This document shows, piece after piece, positions 1 to 12,289 of a DNA stretch of 60,000 bases. Position numbers and translations under genes: made by a program. How positions within the stretch are numbered: position 1 is the first letter of the stretch; each line of letters starts with the position of its first letter. A model generated the notes under the pieces. That model did not search any database. It was not told the origin of the DNA and saw only the letters and a list, made by a program, of their open reading frames with translations. The DNA is taken from positions 1,366,001 through 1,426,000 of the forward strand of contig OX442316.1 of the NCBI GenBank assembly GCA_949358305.1, in the 5' to 3' direction. Source of the stretch: Strigamia acuminata. Taxonomy: Eukaryota > Arthropoda > Chilopoda > Geophilomorpha > Linotaeniidae.

Positions 1-1720
1 CTCGAAATGAAATTGTACCCAACACTCATCTCACCTCACCTCACCTCATGCCATTCACCACTTTTGACCGAAGCCAACAAGGAGAGAGAGCATGCGCCGT
101 AGCTGCCACTTTCCAACGATTTGAACGATACGCCGCTCAACGAGACAACGAGAAGCAAAATTCGTCGAAATAAAGATGGAGTTCCATTCAAAGGTGAGAA
201 ACTTGTGCCACATTTTAATTTTAATTGATTGAATTTGAATTTATAATTTGTTAATTCGATAAATAATAGGAAATTTGTCGGTTTTTGATCGAAAATTGTC
301 TCGATCCACCGAGGGAAATTTAATTTGTATTACAAACTCTTGTTTATCGTTTTACTTACTGTTAGAGCGAAAGTTACTACGACTAGAGAAAAGGGCGAAA
401 TGACTCTGTCTTATTTCGCGCCCTTGTTACAGACACCGCCGGATGTCACCAACTTGAGACCAAAATGGCACCAGCACACTGGAATTCAATTTTGCAAATC
501 GATACGTTGTACGCTTGATAAACACGCGCACTAACATCCGATTTGTCGCATCAAACTGATTTTTTTTTCCGATGTTGTTAGGGATTTTATTTATTTGGAG
601 GGACCGACCGGTGACGAAAAACGATGAAAACGAGGCACCAACGGCGAACGTCGAGTACGGAATGCGCGCGCACGCCTTGAAACAGCATAAGTCGTTGACG
701 GGCCTATGATTTTTTTGAGGATCCGAAGTCGCCGACCTGCTAGAAAGCCAGCGTTTTGTTGAAAATGACGTGGCGGATGCGCAGTGCGACCAGAATACAG
801 TTAGGACCTGATTATTGCCGCTCACGTTGCCGCTTAAAACGCCCATTCGGAGCTGGGAAAAGGACTAATTAGACGACAAGTTGCAACGAAATCAAAGCGA
901 AGGTCGACGTCGATTGTGCGCCGTCGCCGCAAGCCGGTCTTGAAATTAGAATTAAAGTTCACTTGAAAATACAAGAAAATTGTCGGAATAACGTGGAGAA
1001 AACGTCAAACTTAATGGGAATCGACGGAAACTGGCAAGAAAAAATGGAAAGAGTTGCCGAAATGAACAAAAATGTGTATAAAACGATGGAAAAAAATCGT
1101 AGAAATGGCGCTAAACGAAGAAAATTTGGGTTTAACGCCGCGTGAGAAATCTCAACGAATCCATGGACTAGTAGGAGGCGTTTCGCTCGGATAACTCGAT
1201 TTACGAGGCATGAACACTAAGCACACTCGGCGCAGTTTGCTGATGATTAAAACGGAACGGGCCGATTTGGTGGTCTCAAGTCAGTTGAGGACAGGTAGAA
1301 CGGCACGACGACAACGCCAAGGTAGAACCAGTGTGAAAACATGTTCCGCCATATTCAGTTCGTTTTCGACTCGGAAGAGGGCGCTGGCGCTAGCAGTTGC
1401 AATTGGTTCTCGGTGACTACCAAAATAAGTAAGTAATCGTTTAGCCGTGGATTTGGATTTGTGTAATTTGTCTTGATTTCAGTGGGCAGTGGGTTCGTTT
1501 TAGCGACCTAAGTGACTTAAGTCTCCTACCTTACCTTATCTTACCTCACCTTTCCTTACCTTACCACCTCTCCCATTGCCCCAGCGTCGTAGTTCAGTTT
1601 TGAATTAAACAAAAATTGAGAAGCAAAATGTAAGCAAATTGAAAACAAAATCGAGCAAAATTCAATGCAAAATGTTTGTAATTTTTGTTTATAAAATTTT
1701 AAATAAAGTTGTTATACCAG
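1..1720 (+). other. Unclear, possibly transcribed region with fragments of coding-like sequence
   Basis: No complete gene could be assembled here. Seen directly: an ATG at 176 followed by a strong donor after 193; an acceptor-like T-rich tract ending at 581 followed by a frame open to 706; the same frame again open from about 719 to 811 after two stops; and an AATAAA signal near 1693 followed by a T run. The fragments around 582-811 have a richer GC content than the flanks and read like protein, but stops at 707 and 716 interrupt the frame. A decayed gene, a gene with unrecognised small exons, or a long 5' UTR region could all explain this. A 139-codon open frame on the minus strand (427-846) overlaps it, and I could not decide between the two. 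Confidence 0.3.
1341..1511 (+). CDS. Candidate spliced small ORF, 38 codons
   Basis: Exons 1341-1428 and 1483-1511 join in frame through a strong donor (GTAAGT) and an acceptor after a pyrimidine-rich tract, giving 38 codons from ATG to TAA. An in-frame TAG at 1323 fixes the 5' limit. The peptide has a hydrophobic/acidic start (MFRHIQFVFDSEEG) and ends in GSGFVLAT. There is no membrane segment or signal peptide and I recognise no family. The ATG lies inside a competing frame (1210-1416), so one of the two is chance. The supporting points are clean splice signals with phase agreement and an AATAAA about 180 bases downstream. It could instead be the tail of a larger gene whose upstream exons I could not find. 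Confidence 0.3.
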
Positions 1721-1926
1721 TAATGTTTTTTTTTTTTTTTGATTTTGTAATTTATTTATCACGTTTAAAAAACATCTGAGCATTTCTTAACAACAAACTT
1801 TGATTTTAAATGGGTAGTTTGTCATATCTGTGTAAGCCTGTATTGCAATTGATTTTGAATTTAAATCCTAAAAACATTCAAGTTTAATCTAAAAACCCCA
1901 AAAATTGTTTGGTTTTTCGAAAAACC

Positions 1927-2141
1927 AATTTTCTTGGTAAAAAACCAATGTTTTAGTGGTAAAAATTAATTTTCTTGGTAAAAAACCAATGTTTTAGTGG
2001 TAAAAACTAATTTTCTTGGTAAAAAAAACCAATGTTTTAGTGGTAAAAACTAATTTTCTTGGTAAAAAACCAATGTTTTAGTGGTAAAAACTAATTTTCT
2101 TGGTAAAAAACCAATGTTTTAGTGGTAAAAACTAATTTTCT
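1927..2141. repeat. 41-bp tandem repeat, about five copies
   Basis: The unit contains TTCTTGGTAAAAAACCAATG followed by TTTTAGTGGTAAAAACTAAT. Unit starts fall at about 1931, 1972, 2013, 2056 and 2097, with a partial sixth copy ending at 2141; the third unit has two extra A bases. Each unit carries a short inverted repeat (TTGGT-A6-ACCAA). It lies in non-coding DNA upstream of the RECQL4 promoter region. Confidence 0.9.
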
Positions 2142-2252
2142 GAAACGTAGTAAAATGTTTCAGCAAACACAATTCTATTGTATCAGCAGCTGCAACACTA
2201 CGCAGGTAATCAACACAGCTATCTATCCTTGCATCTGGCATCTAAAATCGAG

Positions 2253-2624
2253 TTTGGCGCCGTTTGATGCACAAGATAGATGGAGCGATGTTATTGGCCA
2301 TCTGTGAGAAAAGCCGTGATCGAATGAGAAGCGCCTATGTTTTCCCTGTGTAGCCTTCGCTGTACAGTCTATGGACTGTCTCTAGTAGCAATGATCAAAA
2401 GGTAGAATGGGCAAGAACGGAAAATAGAATTGGAGAATGTTTTCTGAACATTTTTATAAATTTTCTTCCGAAGAGAGTTTAGCTCAAAACATGTTTATTT
2501 TATTTGTTCATGTTTTTGCAGTTACATAAAAGCTCACTGGATGGCGAATCTTATAAAGGCAGACTCGTACAGCTTGGGTATCGTCCTTCGGCTATCACGA
2601 TGACTAAAAATTAGTTTGGCGGGA
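2253..2624 (+). promoter_or_regulatory. E2F-like sites upstream of RECQL4
   Basis: TTTGGCGC at 2253-2260 and TTTGGCGGGA at 2615-2624 match the E2F consensus as generally known. The second lies about 34 bases before the chosen RECQL4 start codon. RECQL4 is a replication and repair gene, and E2F control of such genes is common in animals, so the placement makes sense. The binding itself is inferred. The stretch 2141-2657 otherwise shows no gene. Confidence 0.45.
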
Positions 2625-2657
2625 TTTGTCGGTGTTTTGTGTGGCTGCGGCGATGAA

Positions 2658-5600
2658 ATGAGTTCGGATTTGACTTTGCAGGATATAAAATTAGAACTAA
2701 AAGCATGGGAAAACGAGTTCACGAAATGCAATCAACGGAAAGCGAACTCAAACGACATCAAAATCGCACCGCAGAAAATTCGAGGTACCGTAATTGAAAT
2801 TTATTTATGTACGGTACCGTAATTAATTAATTAATTAATTAATTAATTAATTGGTTATTTTTAATTTTAGATGCTTATAAAGCGTACTGGAAAGCGAAAA
2901 AACCCACTGAGAATACGAGGAGTTGGGGAAACCACCTGAATAAAGCTAAACAAGCGAAACATTCTGAAGAAAACGACGATAAAAGTTGCGATTTGAATGT
3001 ATTTTGTGAAAAAATTGCAAAAATTCCATTAACTAAGAAAGTAAATGATTAAAAACGAGTGTTGGTTTTATATTGATGTGATTTATTTGACTTTTAGGTG
3101 CCCGAATTGACGATAAAACGCGGTTTAAGCGCGCCGAGTGCGAAAAACGAAACGTGGGACTCGGCTTTTACGATTAAGAAAACAAGTTTGGACAAATCGT
3201 TGAATTTCAAGTGTATTAATGCTGTGAGTGGTCCGAAATTGAGTTACCGTCAAAGAAAAGTGGATACTGAGTGGTTGAATCGATGCAATGAGGAAAGTGA
3301 AAAGAAATTCGATTTTAGTGAACAAAACGAAGAGAAATTGAATTTTAGTGAACAAAACGAAGAGAAATTGAGTTTTGATGAACAAAATGAAGAGAAATTG
3401 AATTTTAGGGAACAAAACGAAGAGAAATTGAATTTTAGTGAAGGAAATGAAGAAATTGGAGACCAAAAAATGGAAATTGTCGGAGAAAACGAAGAAATTG
3501 ACGATAAGCGACCGAAAATTATCGAAAAAAACGAGGCAAAGTGTGATAAACTGTTTAATTTTGTCGAATTTGATGGGAAAGATGATTTTGAAGAAAGAAA
3601 AAGTGAAATTCCAAATGTCGTCAATATCGACGTTGCAGAAGCGAATAGAAATGGAAGGAAGAGAGTTTTAAGTGATTTTTCACCTCCGAATTGCGTAAAA
3701 ACAAAGAGAATCAAAACAGGCAGTGGAATTTCTCTTAAAAACGAGAAGAAAATGACTTTATTAGAGAAGTAAACGGTCAATTTTTGAGTTTTTGAATTTT
3801 AAATTTAATTTTTGTGACTCTAATTTCAGGAAAATGAAGTCGAATTCCGTCAACGACAATTTCGTGCGCATCGACATCCGAAAGAAGAAATTCCATCGCG
3901 GTAAAAAAGCGTTTTCCGCAGTTAAATACAAAAGGAAAAAATGGGCGATGAAACAGAAATTCAAGGACGATTTGAGCACCGAAAGCGAGTGTTTTCGATG
4001 TGGACAAACCGGTCACTGGATTAAAAATTGTCCCCTGAAGACAGGTCGCTCGAAAAAAGACATCGAACGGGTTGAAATTGAAGTCGAGGACGACGAAAAC
4101 GACGACACGAGTTCCTTCCTGACGCTAGAAGAAGCTGCGGCACTGGCGACAGGGGTTAAAGACCGACAAAATACCGTTAAAGTTAACGTTTATAGCGTCG
4201 TTAAAGAGGATTTTGGACCCGAAAAACCGAGACAACGACACAAAATTGATGAAATTGACGAAAATATGGAGGAAAAACTTCAGAAAATTGATGAAATTGA
4301 CGAAAATGTTGAGGAAAAACTTCAGAAAATTGATGAAATTGACGAAATTGACGAAAATGGTGAAGAGAAACTACAGAAAATGGATGAAATTGATGAGATG
4401 ATTGAGGGAAATGAAGATTCTAAGGGTCCAAACGTTAAGCCGCTGTTCGAAATGGACGAAAATGGCGAAATATTGAGTAAAATCGTAAATTTTAAGCATC
4501 AAAATGAATAAATGAATAAAATTGTATTTTAGAAACTCCGAAATCGGTGTTCGATACGCTGAAGAAATTCGGTCACGACCGATTTCGACCGGGACAGGAA
4601 GAAACCATCATGAGGATTCTATCCGGTTTGTCGACACTTCTCGTGTTGTCCACTGGAGCGGGCAAATCGTTGTGTTACCAGTTGCCCGCTTATTTATACG
4701 CAGAAAAATCAAATTGCGTTACTCTGGTTATTTCACCATTGGTGTCCTTAATGGAGGATCAGGTCAGTATATAGAAATTTAAAACTTAATCAAACCTAAT
4801 TTTTTTTTTAATTTTTAGGTCACTGGACTACCAAATTGTTTAAAAGCTGTTTGTTTACACTCAAATTTAACCGCCGGTCAAAGGAAAAAGTCTCTAGACG
4901 CGATTTCTAGCGGTAAAGTTCACATTATTCTTATTTCGCCAGAAATGGCAGTCGGCGGGAGAGCGGGTTTCGGTCTCCCGCAAGACCTGCCACCCATCGC
5001 TTTCGCTTGCATCGACGAAGCGCATTGCGTGTCCGAATGGTCGCATAATTTCCGACCGTCTTATTTACGTTTAAACAAGGTTTTAATTAAAATTAAATTC
5101 CTAAATTTGTTTATTTAATTTTTCTTAATTTTTTAGGTTTTGCGCGATCGGTTTAAAGTGAAATGCATTTTAGCCCTAACTGCAACTGCGACGTGTCGGA
5201 CTGCCGGTAGTGTTGCCGAGCACTTGGGCATTAATGGCGATAAATCGGGAGTTATAAGGGGAAATATAATTCCTTCTAATTTGTGTTTGTCTGTGTCGAG
5301 AGATGATAATAAAGATGAGGTAATTTTTGAGAGAAAAATTTGAAAAATTTGAATTTTTATTAATGCTCTGAAATGTGATTTCAGGCTGTGATTAGTTTGC
5401 TAAAGGGAGACCGGTTCTCTTCGAGCTGTTCGATTCTTATTTATTGTACGCGGAGAGAACAAACGGAGAGATTGGCGACGGTTCTTCGAACATGTTTGAG
5501 GGATGATTCGTGTACAGGTGAGTGGAAATTGATTATAAATTTTAGAATTTTAAGATTGAACATTTGTAGGTTTGAATTTGATTGCTGAGGCGTATCATGC

Positions 5601-7887
5601 TGGGCTTAGCGCTGCTAAGAGGAGGTCGGTGCAGAATGCTTTCATGAGCGGGAAATTGAGGATCGTTGTGGCGACCGTGGCTTTTGGGATGGGGCTGGAT
5701 AAGGCGGACGTTCGCTCGGTTATTCATTACAATATGCCGAGGAGATTTGAGAGTTATGTACAAGAAATTGGAAGGGCAGGACGAGACGGGAAGGAATCTC
5801 ATTGTCATCTTTTTCTCGATTCGCAGGTATTGTTGAAATTTTTGAATTTCGAAAATTCGAAATTCGAAATTTTGTATTTTGAGAAAACGAAATTTTCAAC
5901 TTTTTGTTTTGAAAAATGAAAAATTTGAAACTTTTTATTTTGAAATAACAAAATTTTAAATTTTTTATTTCGAATATTCGAAATTTTGAAATTTTTTATT
6001 TCGAATATTCGAAATTTTGAAATTTTTTATTTTGAAAATTCGAAAATTTCATTTTTTTAATTCGAAAATTCGAGAATTTTAATTTTTATTTCTAAAATTC
6101 CGACATTTTTAATATTCAATTATGTTTTTATAATTGGGTTTTAGGGAGGTGATTTAATGGAGCTTCGGCGCCATATTTTTGCAAATGATGTGGACAGGTC
6201 GTCGTTGCGGAAGTTAGTGCGCGATGTTTTCCCAGCGTGTAAATGCGAACAAAATGACAAGTTTTCGTGTCGCAAGCACGAAGTGGCGCTGCCTATCGAA
6301 GAATTAATCCAGAAACTTGATTTGAAAGAAGAAAGTGGGTTTGATCAGACATTTCTTTGATTTATTTAATTTTTTTTTAATTTTTTTTTTCTCAAAAAAA
6401 ATAGATATTTCGACTTTGTTGTGTTACTTGGAACTTTCGCCCGAAAAATGGATCGATATTCTTAATCCTGTTTATTCGTGGTGCAAAATTTTCTGTTACG
6501 ATGGACCGAAACAGCTTAAAACGGCGTCCATTAAAGTTAGTTTTGTACTAAATATTCGAAATATTTTTATAAATGGTAAATATTTCGAAAAAATTCTCAC
6601 AATTCGTAAAAGGGATAAAAAAAATTAACTCTTCGTAAATAATTATAGAATTTTCGAAAAAAATCGAAATATTCAGTAAAGAATAAAAATATTTTGAAAA
6701 AAATTCGAAATATTCGTAAAAACAATTACTATTTCGAAATACTTACAAAAATCATAAATATTTCGAAAAAGAAATCTGACTATTTACAGAAAGCTTAAAA
6801 CTTTAGAGATAAAAAAAAATCGATTACCGTATATCGTTAAAACGGTACATAGTTCGACTTAGTGTATTATTTATTTAAAAACTTTTTTAGTGTCCACCAA
6901 TGGCCGCAGCGATCGCTTTGGACCTTCAAAATGGCGAAAATCATGAGAAAAGCAACAGCATTGAATTCCCAATTGTGTCCGTAGCATCGCGCATGGGTTG
7001 GGATTCGGGAATAGTCAAACGTGAAATTAAGGGCCTTGAATGGAATCAAGGTATTACGCTAGAAAAGGAAAAAATTGTTTAAAGTATTAAAAGTAAATAA
7101 TTTTATTTATTTTATTTTATTTTTTTTTTGGTTTAGTGAATGGAAAATTTCGAAAATCGGGAATTATGACTGAATTTTCGAAACTGGCGTTTCATTTCAA
7201 GGCGCCAGGGGACTTTAGCGGCGATCAAATGGACCGAGTGTTGGATTATCTCAATTCCTACGTTGTCAACCAAAAAAGGAGCGAGTTGAAGCAACTGGAA
7301 GCTTCGTACGAGGCGTTTTACACGTGAATTGATCTATTTTTCGATTATTTATCATTTGATTTAATCACGTTTCATTGTAGTGTTTCGAAACCACGATTCT
7401 GGAGCTGCAGCGATAGCTATGATGCGGCTAAGAGCGATCAGCTAAAAGGGTTTTTGACGGATTATTTTGACGGTCGAGGTGCAACGATTGAGGAGTCAAT
7501 ATCGATTCCGAAACTAGATGTAAAATTGCACTTATTTTTTCTCTTTTTGATTGTTTTGTTGAGTTTATCGAGTTGTTTTTGCTCGTTTTGTTAGTTTTTG
7601 TTTGATTTTCGGTATTTTTCGGTATATTTTTATATTTCGTTTCTGTTTTATTTCAGGTTGAAAAGCAAATGAATCACGTGCGGGCTGACATTCGGTCATT
7701 TCTTGGTATTTATCACGAGCAGACGTTTACTGGCCGTTCGATAGCGCGAATTTTTAGTGGCATCGACAGTCCCTGTTTCCCCGCTCAAGTGTGGGGGCGA
7801 GTACGGCGCTTTTGGAGAAGCCATTTGGATGTTGATTTTGATGCATTGTGTAAATGGGCAACGCAAGAACTCATCAGATTGAAATAA
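2658..7887 (+). CDS. RECQL4: ATP-dependent DNA helicase Q4 (RECQL4), 15 exons, 1238 aa
   Basis: This is a 3'-5' DNA helicase of the RecQ family that acts in replication initiation and DNA repair. Exons: 2658-2784, 2871-3040, 3098-3768, 3830-4476, 4533-4762, 4819-5079, 5137-5319, 5385-5517, 5570-5826, 6145-6334, 6405-6535, 6891-7050, 7137-7323, 7381-7519, 7657-7887; phases agree throughout. The N terminus (about residues 1-60) is Sld2-like (LKAWE, then DIK). A CCHC zinc knuckle has C377, C380, H385 and C390, a feature of RECQL4. The helicase core starts near 540: RFRPGQ, Walker A STGAGKS near 578-584 (the first residue is usually P), [12 protein letters not shown] and [10 protein letters not shown]. 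Human RECQL4 is 1208 aa by memory. The start at 2658 is the first Met before the Sld2 motif. Residues before and after the knuckle carry acidic tandem repeats. Exon 4's donor (after 4476) is the least certain junction. Confidence 0.93.
2819..2852. repeat. AATT microsatellite in RECQL4 intron 1
   Basis: About eight uninterrupted AATT units in the 86-bp first intron, ending 18 bases before the acceptor. Variation in unit number would change the spacing to the branch-point region. Confidence 0.9.
3307..3450 (+). repeat. Coding 30-bp minisatellite in RECQL4 exon 3
   Basis: Five near-identical 30-bp units encode a 10-residue acidic/aromatic repeat of the type [10 protein letters not shown]; the last unit is more diverged. 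The reading frame is preserved and the flanks look like ordinary disordered RECQL4 linker. Replication slippage is the likely origin. Confidence 0.9.
4240..4410 (+). repeat. Coding repeat KIDEIDE in RECQL4 exon 4
   Basis: Four imperfect units of the type [14 protein letters not shown] follow the zinc knuckle and precede the helicase core. The units are about 42-51 bp. They form an acidic linker that probably folds as helix or stays disordered. Confidence 0.88.
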
Positions 7888-8030
7888 AATAAGATAATTT
7901 ACTTTTTTCGTGTAAATGAACATTAAACATATTTTTACAACGACGTAATTATCTGATCAATGACCGCAATTAAAAACCATGCTCGCACAACGTACGATCA
8001 TGTGCTTTGGATGACTGTACAACTACGGTT
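7657..8030 (+). repeat. Source copy of the duplicated RECQL4 last exon and 3' flank
   Basis: This stretch (exon 15 plus about 140 bases of 3' UTR and flank) matches 8349-8691 along its whole length. It is the intact copy. The shared part ends at the motif AACTACGGTT. Confidence 0.88.
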
Positions 8031-8036
8031 TAATAC

Positions 8037-8250
8037 CACGTTTATGCTTCCCTGGAAAACTGCAGCACCGACTGCGTTAATCTAATCCAATCTCTTCATG
8101 TCGTTATTTCTCATCTCGATCAACTGCGGTATCAGTGCGCCCGAAGGCTGCCGCACGTTGCTGCGGCTGCGCAACATCTTCGCTCCTGCTCAACTGTCGT
8201 GCCGGCGCACACTCCCAAACTTCCTTCGGTACCACCTTCCTGCTTATTAT
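8037..8250 (+). pseudogene. Decayed fragment of the 3' end of the 11.2-12.1 kb gene
   Basis: Over about 210 bases this matches 11250-11490 in the same + orientation, including TTCCCTGGAAAACTGCAGC and CTGCGGCTGCGCAACATCTT. About 45 bases present at roughly 11351-11396 are missing here, and there are scattered substitutions. The intact gene is read on the minus strand, so this fragment corresponds to the codons for its basic C terminus. It lies between the two copies of the RECQL4 last exon. Confidence 0.85.
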
Positions 8251-8348
8251 TCTTTTGGTTGTTTTTTTTATTCATCCTTATGCCTCCGAGGGTTAATTAT
8301 TTGTAAATATCTTTTTGGCTATTTAGTTTTTTTGGGGGTTTAATTTAG

Positions 8349-8691
8349 ATTGAAAAGCAAAAGAATCACGTGCAGAGTGACGTTTGGTCATTTCTTGGTC
8401 CGTGCTGAGCAAACGTTTACTGGTCGTTCGATAGCGAAGATTTGTATCGGGATCGACAGTCCCCGTTTCCCCGCTCAACTGTTGGGGGAGTACGGCGCTT
8501 TTGGAAAAGCCATCCGGATGTTGACTTTGATGCGTTGTGTCAATTAGCGATGCAAGAACACAACAACGTAATTTATCCTTTATTTTGTATAAATGAACAA
8601 TAAACATATTTTTACAGCGTTCGTAATTATCTGATACCCATGCTCGTACAACATATGATCATGCGCTTTGGATGACTGCACAACTACGGTT
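8349..8691 (+). pseudogene. Decayed duplicate of the RECQL4 last exon and 3' flank
   Basis: An AG acceptor precedes 8349. From there the sequence follows RECQL4 exon 15 with substitutions and small indels. Open frames are broken: the frame shifts near the middle, and a TAG replaces the region where the functional copy still codes. Similarity continues through the 3' flank (ACATATTTTTACA and GCTTTGGATGACTG) to 8691. The stretch 8692-9241 holds no gene that I can see. Confidence 0.87.
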
Positions 8692-9241
8692 GTTCATAGG
8701 GAACATTAAATCATCGATCAATATTTGGCTTCAATAGTTAGCTTTAATACTATATTCTTGTTATTACTTCTACCTCATGGCACAAATTATCCGTACAAGG
8801 TGTTTGCAATCAACGGTAATTGTAAAGAAATTGCATAATTATACATATACACAATTAAATCGTTAATAAAAATTGGCTGCTTGCTGTACGACTCCGTAAA
8901 CCGGGTTCTATAAATTGCAAAATGAGAAGCGAATGTGCTGGCAGCCTGTCTCTAATGTGATTTGGGAAAACGATAATGTTTGGTTCGTTTTGGAAGATTC
9001 TTAGCATGATACATCAAATGGAATGAATCTCCTGAACAGACTAGTTGCACTAAGCAAACAATGGTAAATAAAAAAAGTATTATTTTTTATTTTATTCTTT
9101 TTGAGTTTGAATAATTATTTGTATTATTCTTATATTTTCTTTTATACGCTTTCCCACAGTCATAAAAGACAAACGAAACAACTCGAAGTTTCGTTGAAGA
9201 CTTATTTCCGAACTGCAAACTCAAAGACCACGGCTACTGAA

Positions 9242-10750
<1,509 letters not shown>

Positions 10751-11221
10751 TTTTACAGTTTTTGCCAAATCTAATTTATTTTAGCCGAGGAGTAATGAGT
10801 CTTGTACTATTATATGAGGCATTAAATTTACTTAAAATGTCTGTAGTCTTTGGTGTCTTAAGTAGAACAGCACAGGCCCATGTTTCTATGATAACGCCCC
10901 GCGTTATATTAAACCAATGCAGTATTTACAAAATTTAGATTTCTACCGCGCTTTATTAGAGACCCGCAGTCTACGGGAACCCGCGTACTACGAGAGGATT
11001 TACGGGGGCCCAAATTCATGCACTCTTCTAGTTTGAGGGCCAAAATTCATCTGAAAATTCATAGTTTGATCTTGGAGACAAAATTAGAAGTTTTGCTATC
11101 GCAATTTGATTATGATTTTCTACATAGAAAATGTATTATTCGGTCAGTTGCAAGAAATAATATTTTTTTTTTAAATATAAAAGAAAACCATTTATTTTTA
11201 ATCAACAAGAAAATCCAAATT
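10751..11221. other. Intergenic region between convergent genes
   Basis: This is the 3' region of IDI1 (+) and of the minus-strand gene at 11222. A minus-strand AATAAA (TTTATT on +) at about 11190-11195 fits the polyadenylation signal of the latter. No other feature seen. Confidence 0.5.
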
Positions 11222-12085
11222 TTAAAAATAGCAAGAATCGTAATATTTCCGTTTACGTTTCCCTGGAAAACTGCAGCGCGGACCGCGATATTCCAATCTC
11301 TTAACGTCGTTATTCCTCATCTCGATCAACTGCGGTATCGGCGCGCCCGAATGCCACGAATCGTGGCCGTGCCGCTGCCGCACCGGCCGACTCGGCGCCG
11401 CACGTTGCTGCGGCTGCGCAACATCTTCGCTCCTGCTCGACTTTCGCGCCGGCGCACACTCCCGAACTTCCCTCGACACCTGCTTCCTGCTTTTCCCCAC
11501 ACGTTCCTTACAATTTTTTCCCTTTAATTCACCTTTCCCCACCTCAATCTCCAATTTTGAATGTTCAATTTCAATCTCCACCGCCATCTTAGCCTCGTTT
11601 TGGATTTCCGCAATCTTAACCTCGTTTTGATCCATCTGCGCAACGTTTTTCACACTTTCCTTCCTAATTTCGGGAATTTCAACCTCTCTTTTATGAACTA
11701 CGTCCTCGTGGCTCAGTTTTGATTCAATTTGCAGCGATTCACTGTTCATTTCGATAGTTTTTTCTTCGTTGACGTCGTCGAACGTCTGCACGGCGGTGTG
11801 CACCGCGCGGGGAGCGGAATTCAAGCGGTCGCCATTGATGTCGGTCAGCGGTACGAATTGGAACGGTTCGTTCTGCTCGGTAAGGCGCTGGAAAGCGTGG
11901 TCGCGAAACCACGGATTCAGCGGCAGATGGATCGGACGGCGGCCGAAACCGAAGCAATTTAGACAGGGGAAAACCCAGAGCGCCGTGCACATGAATTTTC
12001 GGTCTAAACAAATCGGGCATGCGCTGATCGAGCTGCTTGTGTTGGGAGCCTCGTCTTGGTCGAATGGGTGTTTTCCGTTCACCAT
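11222..12085 (-). CDS. Uncharacterised 287-aa protein with CPIC/CLNC cysteine pairs
   Basis: The function is unknown. The coding part is one exon with ATG at 12085. The N-terminal third holds two cysteine pairs (ACPIC about residue 22, and PCLNC about 20 residues later) next to a hydrophobic stretch, which resembles a small zinc-binding or LITAF-like layout but lacks enough of either to assign. The middle is acidic and helical-looking with many E/K, and the last 70 residues are basic, ending GKRKRKYYDSCYF, which could be a nuclear signal. A 5' UTR intron is likely: acceptor at about 12103, donor (GTAAGT) at 12289, with the upstream exon ending at 12290. A 210-bp decayed copy of its 3' end lies at 8037-8250. 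Confidence 0.75.
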   Translation of the reverse strand: MVNGKHPFDQDEAPNTSSSISACPICLDRKFMCTALWVFPCLNCFGFGRRPIHLPLNPWFRDHAFQRLTEQNEPFQFVPLTDINGDRLNSAPRAVHTAVQTFDDVNEEKTIEMNSESLQIESKLSHEDVVHKREVEIPEIRKESVKNVAQMDQNEVKIAEIQNEAKMAVEIEIEHSKLEIEVGKGELKGKNCKERVGKSRKQVSREVRECAPARKSSRSEDVAQPQQRAAPSRPVRQRHGHDSWHSGAPIPQLIEMRNNDVKRLEYRGPRCSFPGKRKRKYYDSCYF

Positions 12086-12289
12086 GACGCCAATTATATC
12101 TCTAAAAACGAAAAAATGAATAAAAAATGAATAAATTTTGATTGAAATAATACAAATTTAGTTATTGGTTGTTGCAATCTTTTTTTTATTGTTGGGTGTC
12201 GGACAATGAATAGGTGAGATTTGGTGAGAAGGTTGCGCTAACACTAGATGCGGTTGGGGAGTCGTTTTCGAGTGTTTCTCGTTACTTAC

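Noticed and set aside
427-846. 139-codon open frame on the minus strand
   Set aside because: No start context, no splice partner and no recognisable family; it overlaps coding-like sequence on the other strand. Kept only as part of the unclear left region.
1210-1416. Arg-rich frame with GRTARRQRQ, faintly like a protein kinase inhibitor peptide
   Set aside because: The rest of the peptide does not fit that family, and a better spliced frame overlaps it.
3125-3780. Long minus-strand frames opposite RECQL4 exon 3
   Set aside because: They are shadows of the purine-rich coding repeat and read as Phe/Ser-rich nonsense.
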